Positions 8,148 through 15,007 of a stretch of 20,194 nt of DNA are shown here, piece by piece. Each line of letters begins with the position of its first letter. Position 1 is the first letter of the stretch. The stretch comes from DATARH01 sp035504075 (GTDB lineage Bacteria > Pseudomonadota > Alphaproteobacteria > ATCC43930 > CGMCC-115725). The DNA is taken from assembly GCA_035504075.1 (NCBI GenBank), contig DATJSO010000277.1, forward strand, positions 1 through 20,194, read 5' to 3'. Below the pieces are notes generated by a model. It did not search any database. It worked only from the letters and a program-made list of their open reading frames with translations, and was not told the DNA's origin. Position numbers and translations under genes: made by a program.

Positions 8148-8227
8148 CGCGACAGGGCCGACTTGATCACCGGCCGCCAAAAGAGGAGTTTTATACCAAT
8201 CCGCCCGCCTGTGGAGGAATAACGACG

Positions 8228-9103
8228 ATGCCGGAAGCCGATATCGAAGGAGGCCGCTACCAGGCCGAGACGCCGCAAGCGGCGCCGGGGTTCTTTCTAA
8301 AAGGCTCGCACCAACTCGATTGGGGCATGAAAAACCGCTTGGCGCGCGTGTTCAGCCCGCAGAGCGGCCGCACCGTCATGCTGGCGGTCGATCACGGCTA
8401 TTTCCAGGGGCCGACGACCGGGCTCGAGCGCATCGACCTCAGCATCGTGCCGCTGTTACCTCATTGCGACGCGCTGTTCTGCACGCGCGGCATCCTGCGC
8501 AGCGTCATCCCGGCCGAGTCGCAGCGGCCGATCGTGCTGCGCGCCAGCGGCGGCCCATCGATCCTGAAGGAACTCTCCGACGAACAGATCGCGATGGACA
8601 TGGAAGACGCGGTGCGGCTCAACGCCGCCGGCGTCGGCATCCAGGTGTTCATCGGCGGCGAATACGAGACGCGCTCGATCCACAACATGACGCGGCTCGT
8701 CGATGCCGGCCTGCGCTGCGGCATGCCGGTCATGGGCGTCACCGCGGTCGGCACCGACATGGTGCGCGACGCGCGTTATTTCCGGCTCGCCTGCCGCATC
8801 ATCGCCGAGATGGGCGCGCAATACGTCAAGACCTATTACGTGCCCGAGGGCTTTGAGACCGTGACTGCCTCCTGCCCGGTGCCGATCGTCATGGCCGGCG
8901 GCCGCAAGCTGCCCGAGATCGAGGCTTTGACAATGGCCTGGAACGCGGTGCAGCAGGGCGCCGCCGGCGTCGATATGGGACGCAACATCTTCCAGTCCGA
9001 CGCGCCGAAGGCGATGATCCAGGCGGTGCACGCGGTCGTGCATAAAAACGCGAAACCGGCCGACGCGCTCGACCTGTTCCATTCGCTGCGGGCACACGGC
9101 TGA
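8228..9103 (+). CDS. lsrF: LsrF-type class I aldolase (3-hydroxy-5-phosphonooxypentane-2,4-dione thiolase family)
   Basis: A 291-residue TIM-barrel aldolase, the same length as E. coli LsrF, which processes phosphorylated autoinducer-2 breakdown product using coenzyme A. Long blocks match LsrF as I remember it: LDWGMKNRLARVF, MLAVDHGYFQGPTTGLERID, CTRGILRSV, GMPVMGVTAVGTDMVRDARYF, and GVDMGRNIFQSD. The probable Schiff-base lysine is K201 in YVKTYYVPEGFE. The ATG follows GGAGG (8213-8217) with a 10 nt spacer. None of lsrA, B, C, D, K, R or G is in the window, so an AI-2 role is doubtful. Its immediate neighbour is the bifunctional sugar-phosphate-type aldolase/dehydrogenase, which points to carbohydrate breakdown. 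The family call is firm; the physiological substrate is open. Confidence 0.88.
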   Translation: MPEADIEGGRYQAETPQAAPGFFLKGSHQLDWGMKNRLARVFSPQSGRTVMLAVDHGYFQGPTTGLERIDLSIVPLLPHCDALFCTRGILRSVIPAESQRPIVLRASGGPSILKELSDEQIAMDMEDAVRLNAAGVGIQVFIGGEYETRSIHNMTRLVDAGLRCGMPVMGVTAVGTDMVRDARYFRLACRIIAEMGAQYVKTYYVPEGFETVTASCPVPIVMAGGRKLPEIEALTMAWNAVQQGAAGVDMGRNIFQSDAPKAMIQAVHAVVHKNAKPADALDLFHSLRAHG

Positions 9104-9120
9104 AAGCCCGGCCGCCCGCG

Positions 9121-9441
9121 TCAACGGGGCATCGTGGTCCGCGAGCGGCCGCGCGGCGCCGGCGCGCCGGTGCCGGCAGTCGTCGGCGGGGGGCGGCCGG
9201 TCGGCGTGGACACGGTGGTCTCCGCGCGCGGCCGGCGCCCGCGGGTTGCTGCCTGACGCGCCGGATCGGCCGCTTCTGCGGTCCCGTGCGCGGCAGATTC
9301 CGGACCGGGCCGCGTCTCTTCTTCGGCGATCTCGCGCTCGGCGCGGTGCCAATGCTCCTCCTGCCGTCCGTCGATCCGGCCTTCTTCGACCCAGATGTGA
9401 TAGGCCCGCTCGCGGATCCTTGCGTCCCGTTCCGATTGCAT
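9121..9441 (-). CDS. Small DUF2934 domain protein
   Basis: A 106-residue soluble protein. Residues about 3-40 (RIRERAYHIWVEEGRIDG, then a Glu- and His-containing segment ending AEREI) match the DUF2934 helix pair found in many alphaproteobacterial small proteins of unknown function. The rest, from about residue 43, is rich in Ala, Pro, Arg, Gly and Thr and looks disordered. The ATG at 9439-9441 is chosen because GGAGG (9446-9450) lies 4 nt upstream; a longer frame to 9591 would overlap the promoter region of the divergent hydrolase gene and add an Arg/Ala-rich extension unlike the family. It converges on the LsrF-type gene with a 17 bp gap. No function can be assigned. Confidence 0.75.
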   Translation of the reverse strand: MQSERDARIRERAYHIWVEEGRIDGRQEEHWHRAEREIAEEETRPGPESAAHGTAEAADPARQAATRGRRPRAETTVSTPTGRPPPTTAGTGAPAPRGRSRTTMPR

Positions 9442-9582
9442 CGGCCCTCCCTTCGCCAGCGCCCGAGCAAACACCGACCGGCCGCCGCAGTTTCCGCCTG
9501 CGGCGGCCCGGCATCGCCGCGCTTGCCGGCGCCGCGAGGCGAGCCATAGGATTGCCACCGTAGCCATCCTGCAGGAGCTTCG

Positions 9583-10461
9583 ATGCCCCACCTGACCACC
9601 GATGACGGCGTCAAACTATACTATGAGGAGGTCGGCTCCGGCCATCCGGTCGTCTTTGTGCATGAATTCGCCGGCGATTACCGCAGCTACGAGCCGCAGC
9701 TGCGCCATTTCGCCCGGCGCTATCGCTGCATCGCGTTCAACGCGCGCGGCTATCCGCCCTCCGAGGTGCCCGAGGATTGGCGGCGCTATTCGCAGGAACG
9801 GGCGCGCGACGACATCCGCTGCGTGCTCGACGAGTTGACGCTGCCGAAGGCGCATGTCGTCGGCATCTCGATGGGCGGCTTTGCGGCGTTGCATTTCGGG
9901 CTTGCCTACGCGCCCCGCGCCAGCGCCCTCGTCGTCGCGGGCTGCGGCTATGGCGCACAGCCCGACAAGCGCAAGCAGTTTCAAGAAGAGACGACGCGCA
10001 CCGCCGCCCAGATCGAGAGCCGCGGCATGCAGGAGGTCGCCAAAACCTATGGTCTCGGGCCGACCCGCGTGCAATACCAGAACAAGGACCCGCGCGGCTT
10101 TGCCGAATTCATGACGCAATTGGCCGAGCACTCGACGCGCGGTGCCGCCAACACGCAGCGCGGCGTGCAATCACGCCGGCCGTCGCTGTGGGACCTGACC
10201 GACCAGATGAAGGCGCTTGCCGTGCCGACGCTGATCGCCACCGGCGACGAGGATGAACCGTGTCTCGAACCCTCGCTAATGATGAAACGCACAATCCCGA
10301 CGGCGGCGCTTGTTGTCTTCCCGAACACCGGCCACGCGCTCAATCTCGAGGAACCGGACCTGTTCAACCGCACGCTCGCGGAATTCTTCCACCAGGTCGA
10401 GAACGGCCGCTGGCCGCGCCGCGACCCGCGATCGGTCACCACCTCGATCCTCGGCATGTGA
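9583..10461 (+). CDS. Alpha/beta-fold hydrolase
   Basis: A 292-residue cytoplasmic alpha/beta hydrolase. The nucleophile elbow is GISMGG with S96; the acid is most likely D222 or D224 (TGDEDEP); the histidine is H251 (NTGHALN). The oxyanion region is VHEFAG (26-31), where HG or HE is usual. The cap region (about 125-205) is Arg/Gln-rich. It resembles esterases and C-C hydrolases such as 3-oxoadipate enol-lactonase-like proteins, but the substrate cannot be read from sequence. The ATG follows AGGAG (9573-9577) by 5 nt. It is divergent from the DUF2934 gene and converges on an exported Arg/His-rich protein gene with only 5 bp between stops. Confidence 0.9.
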   Translation: MPHLTTDDGVKLYYEEVGSGHPVVFVHEFAGDYRSYEPQLRHFARRYRCIAFNARGYPPSEVPEDWRRYSQERARDDIRCVLDELTLPKAHVVGISMGGFAALHFGLAYAPRASALVVAGCGYGAQPDKRKQFQEETTRTAAQIESRGMQEVAKTYGLGPTRVQYQNKDPRGFAEFMTQLAEHSTRGAANTQRGVQSRRPSLWDLTDQMKALAVPTLIATGDEDEPCLEPSLMMKRTIPTAALVVFPNTGHALNLEEPDLFNRTLAEFFHQVENGRWPRRDPRSVTTSILGM

Positions 10462-10466
10462 TGCGC

Positions 10467-10952
10467 CTACCACGGCGCCGGCCGCCACGGTGCCGGGTAA
10501 TAGCCATACCACGGCGGCGGCCATGACCGGCCGTCGCCGGCGAAATCCGGCATCGTACCGGCGTAATCGTAGCGTCGAATCGGCGGCGGCCGGTACGCAT
10601 GCATGATAACACGGTGCGGCTCGCGGCGCGCATGCCGGACCGGGCGACGGCGGCTTTCGGCGTGACGGTTGTGGCGATTGAGCCGTTCGTGTGCCGAACG
10701 GCGGCGTTCGCGCCTGGCGGCCGCGACGGCCGCGTTTGCCCGTTTCGCCTTTTGCTCGGTCGCTGCCTCGTGATGCGCCGCGGCCTCTTTAGACGCCGCG
10801 GCCGGTCTCGGCGAGTGCGCGATTCGTGCCGGCGGGATGGGCGCGGTCGCAACCGGCTGTTCGGCGGCGACAGTGACGGCGGGGATGGCCAACAACGCCG
10901 CGAGCGCGGCAATCGGCAAAAGCCCGAAGCGTCTGGCGCCTGTTCCGAACAT
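10467..10952 (-). CDS. Exported Arg/His/Pro-rich hypothetical protein
   Basis: A 161-residue protein not recognised by family. Residues 1-30 look like a Sec signal peptide: a basic start (MFGTGARRFG), a hydrophobic run LLPIAALAALLAIP, and a likely cleavage after TVAA. The mature part is Ala-rich, then very rich in Arg and His (about 70-125, for example RRERRRSAHERLNRHNRH), and ends with an aromatic and proline-rich tail, SWPPPWYGYYPAPWRPAPW. Such proteins may bind the cell wall, LPS, nucleic acid or metals; this is conjecture. No clear ribosome binding site precedes the ATG. Overlapping frames on both strands exist in this low-complexity region, but only this one has a signal peptide and coherent tail. 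Confidence 0.6.
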   Translation of the reverse strand: MFGTGARRFGLLPIAALAALLAIPAVTVAAEQPVATAPIPPARIAHSPRPAAASKEAAAHHEAATEQKAKRANAAVAAARRERRRSAHERLNRHNRHAESRRRPVRHARREPHRVIMHAYRPPPIRRYDYAGTMPDFAGDGRSWPPPWYGYYPAPWRPAPW

Positions 10953-11364
10953 GTGCGGTGTCCATCGTTGCGGCGGCGAGAACCGGCTCGCCGTCCGATA
11001 TTCACGTTATTCGCACTGCGCGGCAACGGCGTCCCTGCGTGCCCCAGATGCGGCGGCAGATGCACGAAAGCGGCGCCACAAATCCGGCGGACTTTAACCT
11101 GTGATTAGTGCCGGCCGGCTATTCCCTCGCGCTGGGGAACGGCCCGGCGGCGGACATGGACGATATCCTTTTGCAAATCATGCTTGCGACGGCAGGCGTC
11201 GGATCCGTCGTTATCGGCCTTGGGATCGAGCGTTGGATCCAGCAGCGGCGGGCGCAGTTGCGTCGGGATCGCGACGGTGGCGCACCGGTCAATCTGGCAT
11301 TTACGTCATCGCCGACGCCGCCCGCCTGAACCGCGTCGCGGCCGGCGACCGCTCGACCGGCGTA
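10953..11364. other. 412 bp without a confident gene
   Basis: This stretch separates the leftward Arg/His-rich protein gene from the leftward outer-membrane protein gene. It should hold the promoter of the former. I see no convincing promoter pair, hairpin terminator or RNA gene. The only coding candidate is the small membrane-protein frame at 11156-11329, listed separately. Composition remains GC-rich except for a slightly AT-richer patch around 11000-11020. Confidence 0.5.
11156..11329 (+). CDS. Possible small single-pass membrane protein
   Basis: A 57-codon frame opening with ATG. Residues about 4-23 (ILLQIMLATAGVGSVVIGLG) form one good transmembrane helix. It is followed by ERWIQQRRAQLRRDRD, a positively charged segment that would lie in the cytoplasm, and a short Pro/Thr/Ser tail. 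This topology is typical of real small membrane proteins. Against it, there is no strong ribosome binding site (only a GGCGGCGG-like stretch), and no recognised family. It is the only rightward gene candidate in its spacer. Confidence 0.35.
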   Translation: MDDILLQIMLATAGVGSVVIGLGIERWIQQRRAQLRRDRDGGAPVNLAFTSSPTPPA

Positions 11365-12111
11365 TCAAAACGCGAAGCGCAGGCTGGCGATGATCGTATG
11401 AACGGCAAAATCGGTGGATTTGGATGCCGTGATGCTCGTCGGCAAGATCATCGGCACGGATGTCTCGGTCGTGCCCGAGCGCAACTCGCCGAGATCCAGG
11501 TATTTATAACCGAGATCGAACGTCAGGCTGGGGGTGATCGGGTAGCCGACGCCGACCCCGGCGCCCCAGGCGAAATTTGCGCGTGTGCTGCCGACTTCGT
11601 TGAATGTGACACCGGCAAGCTCGCCGCTCGTAAACGCGCCGGAAAATGCGCCTACGTCGTTCCAAGAGACGCCGACCCCGGCTGTGACATAGGGCTCCCA
11701 CAGTCCGAACGCTTCTGGGTAAAGCCCGTTCATGTCAAGATAGCCGTTCCCCATGACGACCAGCGAGGAGAATGACGCCGATCCTGACGGACTGCCGGCG
11801 GGCAGCGTGGTCGATCCGTGCAGGCTGAACGACGGCAGATCATCGACCGTTACATCGCCGCGCAGCAGCGGACTGAAGCGATATCCAACACCGCCGCCAA
11901 ACAGGATGGAGTTATTGATCGTCGCCGGCAGCTGGGCGCCGCAGAGGTCGCAATTGGCCGCGTTCGGGTTAGTATCGGTAAACGTGACGTTCTGCCCAAA
12001 CCCGCCGCCGAGGTCGCCGCGGAGGTAGAAGCCGGCAGGCATCGTCTGCGCCGCCGCCGCGGCGCCGGCGAGGCCGAGGCCAGCTATCGCGGCACTGATT
12101 TGGAAGCGCAT
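11365..12111 (-). CDS. Outer-membrane beta-barrel protein (OmpA/Omp25-like porin fold)
   Basis: A 248-residue exported protein. Residues 1-21 are a signal peptide (MRFQISAAIAGLGLAGAAAAA, cleaved near AQT). The mature part has alternating hydrophobic strands typical of an eight-stranded barrel, such as GFYLRGDLGGGFGQ, ILFGGGVGYRFSP, FAWGAGVGVGYPI and LTFDLGYKYLDLG. It ends IIASLRFAF, with the terminal Phe needed for insertion by the BAM machinery. CDLCG near residue 54 contains a Cys pair likely to form a disulfide in a surface loop. The start ATG has TCCTT on the plus strand (12120-12124), so AAGGA lies 8 nt upstream. The family is the general outer-membrane beta-barrel group of alphaproteobacteria; a specific role is unknown. 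Confidence 0.85.
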   Translation of the reverse strand: MRFQISAAIAGLGLAGAAAAAQTMPAGFYLRGDLGGGFGQNVTFTDTNPNAANCDLCGAQLPATINNSILFGGGVGYRFSPLLRGDVTVDDLPSFSLHGSTTLPAGSPSGSASFSSLVVMGNGYLDMNGLYPEAFGLWEPYVTAGVGVSWNDVGAFSGAFTSGELAGVTFNEVGSTRANFAWGAGVGVGYPITPSLTFDLGYKYLDLGELRSGTTETSVPMILPTSITASKSTDFAVHTIIASLRFAF

Positions 12112-12278
12112 CGGCGCTGTCCTTGCTGTGCATCCGCGAGTGCTGCCTACGCGATATGACGGCGAGTGCCAAGCCCGACGGGTATGATCCTGCGGAATTT
12201 CCCCGTTTCGGTCGCGTGCTCGGCGGCGGCACCGCTGCGTTCACGCGAATCGACGCCTCTGACCACAGCAATTCGACG

Positions 12279-12307
12279 TTGTCGAGCGGTCGCTGAATGC
12301 GTCAAAT
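12279..12307 (+). promoter_or_regulatory. Possible promoter of the hydroxy-acid dehydrogenase gene
   Basis: TTGTCG (12279-12284), a 17 nt spacer and TCAAAT (12302-12307) lie about 45 nt before the ATG at 12350, in the 238 bp divergent spacer shared with the outer-membrane protein gene. The match to the consensus is moderate. No clear operator repeat was seen in the spacer. Confidence 0.25.
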
Positions 12308-12349
12308 TAAAGGCCAGAGATCAAGCAGCCGGTATGGGAGCGGAGAACG

Positions 12350-13546
12350 ATGAGACTGAAGGACGCCGTCAACATCGAAGACCTGCATCGGATGGCGAAA
12401 CGCCGGCTGCCGAAGGTTGCGTTCGACTTCATCGAGGGCGGGCTCGAAGACGAGCGCGGCCTCGAACGCAATGCTGCGGCGTTCCACAAGCATTGCCTGC
12501 TGCCGCGGTATCTTGTCGACGTCTCGGTGCGCGATCAGTCACAGACGATATTCGGGCATCAATTCAGCAGCCCGTTCGGCATCTCGCCCACCGGTGGCGC
12601 CGGTCTCTACCGCCGCGGCGCCGACCTGATGCTGGCCGAGGCGGCGGCCGACGCCAACATCCCGTACATCATGTCCGGCGCCAGCAACGATTCGCTCGAG
12701 GCGGCGGCGAGGGTCGCCCCGAACCACGCGTGGTATCAGCTCTATGCCGCGAAGGACGGCGCGATTTCCGATGATCTCGTGCGCCGCAGCGCCGATGCCG
12801 GGCTGCAGGCGCTGGTGCTGACCGTCGACGTGCCGGTCCATTCAAAGCGCGAGCGCAACATCCGGAACGGCTTTGCCAGCATCCGCGGCAACTGGATGAA
12901 GGCGGCGATGAGCCTGAAGCCGGCATTGCTGGCCGAGGCGGTAACGCATCCCGGCTGGGTCGTCGAATACATCCGCCGCGGCGGCACGCCGGCGCTCGAA
13001 AACTGGCTGCCCTATGCCGGCGCGAACGCGACGCCGGAGGACACGGTGAAATTCAACCGCGCCCAGGTGCCGGCCCACGCCCAGACCTGGAAGGACCTCG
13101 AACGCTACCGCCGGCTGTTTCCGCGCACGCTGATCGTCAAGGGCATCATGCACCCGGCCGATGCCGTGCACGCCGCCGAGATCGGCTGCGAGGGGGTCAT
13201 CGTGTCCAACCACGGCGGCCGCCAACTCGACCAGGCACCGGCGTCGCTCGACGTCTTGCCGGCGATCAAGGCGGCGGTCGGCGACCGGATGACGATCATG
13301 CTCGACAGCGGCGTCCGCCGCGGCGCCGACATCCTGATCGCGCTGTGCCTCGGCGCCGATTTCTGCTTTTTCGGGCGCCCGACGCTCTACGGCGCTGCCG
13401 CCGGCGGCCTGCCCGGCGTCAAGAAAGCGATCGACATCTTCCGCGGCGAGATCGACACCGTCATGGGCCAGATCGGTTGTCCGAGCCTCGACAGGCTCGG
13501 CCCTGATTTCTTGTGGCAGCAGGAAAGCTGGCCCAGTAACCGCTGA
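12350..13546 (+). CDS. FMN-dependent alpha-hydroxy-acid dehydrogenase (LldD/glycolate oxidase family)
   Basis: A 398-residue flavoprotein with a TIM barrel, oxidising a 2-hydroxy-acid (lactate, glycolate or mandelate type) to the 2-oxo-acid. Family residues are visible: Y132 (WYQLY), D160 (TVDVP), R167 (SKRERN), K264 (IVKGI), the catalytic H288 and R291 in SNHGGRQLD, and the phosphate-binding LDSGVRRG (318-325) and FFGRPTLYG (340-348). The position equal to Tyr24 of glycolate oxidase is F27 (FDFIEGG), so one substrate-carboxylate contact is altered; this may shift substrate preference. No membrane-anchoring insert is evident. A GGAGA sits just before the ATG. It faces an MFS transporter gene tail-to-tail with a 6 bp gap, which could supply its substrate. 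Confidence 0.92.
   Translation: MRLKDAVNIEDLHRMAKRRLPKVAFDFIEGGLEDERGLERNAAAFHKHCLLPRYLVDVSVRDQSQTIFGHQFSSPFGISPTGGAGLYRRGADLMLAEAAADANIPYIMSGASNDSLEAAARVAPNHAWYQLYAAKDGAISDDLVRRSADAGLQALVLTVDVPVHSKRERNIRNGFASIRGNWMKAAMSLKPALLAEAVTHPGWVVEYIRRGGTPALENWLPYAGANATPEDTVKFNRAQVPAHAQTWKDLERYRRLFPRTLIVKGIMHPADAVHAAEIGCEGVIVSNHGGRQLDQAPASLDVLPAIKAAVGDRMTIMLDSGVRRGADILIALCLGADFCFFGRPTLYGAAAGGLPGVKKAIDIFRGEIDTVMGQIGCPSLDRLGPDFLWQQESWPSNR
13481..13500. terminator. Perfect 8 bp hairpin inside the end of the dehydrogenase gene
   Basis: CCGAGCCT, loop CGAC, then AGGCTCGG form an exact stem. It lies 46 nt before the stop of the hydroxy-acid dehydrogenase gene and about 50 nt past the stop of the convergent MFS gene. 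The sequence resembles the GAGCC-TGTCGA-type palindromes dispersed in many GC-rich proteobacteria. It could act as a terminator for the leftward MFS transcript, but there is no T-run on either side, so this is a guess. Confidence 0.3.
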
Positions 13547-13552
13547 CGAGAA

Positions 13553-14827
13553 CTACGCCAGCGCCGGGCGGAAGCCGCCGTGGGCGCGCTGGCGCAGCAC
13601 CAGCGAGCCGACCAGCACCAGATTTGCCAGGTTGAACAGCACGCCGATCGCAAAAGCGGGGCCATACGAGCCGAGATGGTCGAACAGCGCGCCGGCGAAC
13701 CAGCCGCCGAACGCCATGCCGCCCATGCTGACGAACAGCAGGCTCGGCACCCGCCACGAAGCCTCGCGCGACGGAAACAGCTCGCGGATTGCGATGACAT
13801 AGGCCGGGATGATGCCGCTGAAGCCGGCGCCGTAGGCGGCGGCAATCGTGAACAGTCCGGCCTCGTTATGGGTCGCCATGAAGGCGGCGATCGTCACCGC
13901 CTGGCATGAGGAGGCGGCGAAGACCGTCTTCAGTCCACCGATGCGGTCGGCCGTCCAGCCCCAGAGCACACGGCTCGCGAACGCGCTGCCCTGCAGTACC
14001 GACAGCATCAGCGCGCCCTGTTCGGCTGGAATGCCGATGTCGCTGCAGAACGCGACGAGATGGCCCTGCGGGATTGACATCGGGATGCAGCAGCAGAAAC
14101 CCGCGGCGCACAGGATCGCCAGCACCGCATTCGGCCGCAGGCCGAGAATGGTGTGGCCGTCGCGGCCGCCGCCGTCTCGGCCCTCGGCGAATTCGCTCAA
14201 GGCATCCGGCGGACGGCGCAGGAACATCGCCGCTATCGGCACCACGATGACGACGACGGCGGCAAAACCGGCCATCGTCAGCCGCCAGCCGTAATCCGCC
14301 ATCGTTCTTTCGAACAGCGTCGGCCAAGCCATGCCGGCGATGTACTGGCCCGAGGAGATCAGCGCCAGCGCCGTGCCGCGGCGGCGATCGAACCAGCGGC
14401 TGACATAGACAAGCAGCGGCGGATAGAGCGCGCCATTGCCGAGAAACCCGACGAACAACGTGTGGCCGAGGAGCAGCGCGGCGAGACCGCCGCTCGCCGA
14501 AATCGCAAGGCCGAGCGCAATCATCGCGGCGCCGAATGTGACTGTGAAACGGACGCCGAGGCGCTCGGCGACCTGGCCCATGACGATGCCGCCGAGCCCA
14601 GTGCCGAGCCAGGTCAGCGCGCTGGCGAGCGCCACCAGTTCGCGCTCGGTGCCGAGATCGCCGGTGATCGGCTTCAGTCCGACAACGGCGAGCAACGGCG
14701 AGCCGTAGGAGATCGACAGCAGACCGAGCACGACCAGCGCCGCCGACCACGAATCGCGCGTCTCGATCGACACTCTCGGCGATGACGAGGCCGCGCCCGG
14801 CGCCGTCGCGTCGGCGAATTCACGCAC
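13553..14827 (-). CDS. MFS transporter (oxalate/formate or monocarboxylate-like)
   Basis: A 424-residue inner-membrane protein with about twelve hydrophobic segments in two halves separated by a charged loop near residues 207-230 (EFAEGRDGGGRDGH). RWFDRRRGTALALISSGQYIAG (first half, loop after TM4) and the loop 8-9 segment GWTADRIGGLKT are MFS hallmarks. The combination resembles OxlT/monocarboxylate-type members, and the neighbouring hydroxy-acid dehydrogenase makes a carboxylate a reasonable cargo; this is inference. The start is a GTG at 14825-14827 preceded by a very G-rich GGGGAGGGG. The first 25 residues are hydrophilic and cytoplasmic. It converges on the dehydrogenase gene, so the two are not an operon. 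Confidence 0.88.
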   Translation of the reverse strand: MREFADATAPGAASSSPRVSIETRDSWSAALVVLGLLSISYGSPLLAVVGLKPITGDLGTERELVALASALTWLGTGLGGIVMGQVAERLGVRFTVTFGAAMIALGLAISASGGLAALLLGHTLFVGFLGNGALYPPLLVYVSRWFDRRRGTALALISSGQYIAGMAWPTLFERTMADYGWRLTMAGFAAVVVIVVPIAAMFLRRPPDALSEFAEGRDGGGRDGHTILGLRPNAVLAILCAAGFCCCIPMSIPQGHLVAFCSDIGIPAEQGALMLSVLQGSAFASRVLWGWTADRIGGLKTVFAASSCQAVTIAAFMATHNEAGLFTIAAAYGAGFSGIIPAYVIAIRELFPSREASWRVPSLLFVSMGGMAFGGWFAGALFDHLGSYGPAFAIGVLFNLANLVLVGSLVLRQRAHGGFRPALA

Positions 14828-15007
14828 CCCGCCCCTCCCCGCCTATCCGGTTCCGCTCGCCTGCCGCAGTTTTAGGCAGACCGCCTCTCCTGATAACGCG
14901 CCCTGCGCCAGAGCGGCAAGCCGCGTTTCGGCATCCCTTCCCTGCGGCGGCAGAGCGTTGCGGCGACGCTCCGAATTTCGTTGTGCGGCGGTGAAGTGCT
15001 CAGGCGG

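Noticed and set aside
6690..8180. A 496-codon leftward frame opposite the aldolase/dehydrogenase
   Set aside because: It is antisense to conserved SDR and aldolase motifs, and its own translation has low-complexity Arg/Ala composition.
8456..9547. A 363-codon leftward frame across LsrF and the DUF2934 region
   Set aside because: It is Arg/Ala-rich and overlaps two better supported genes.
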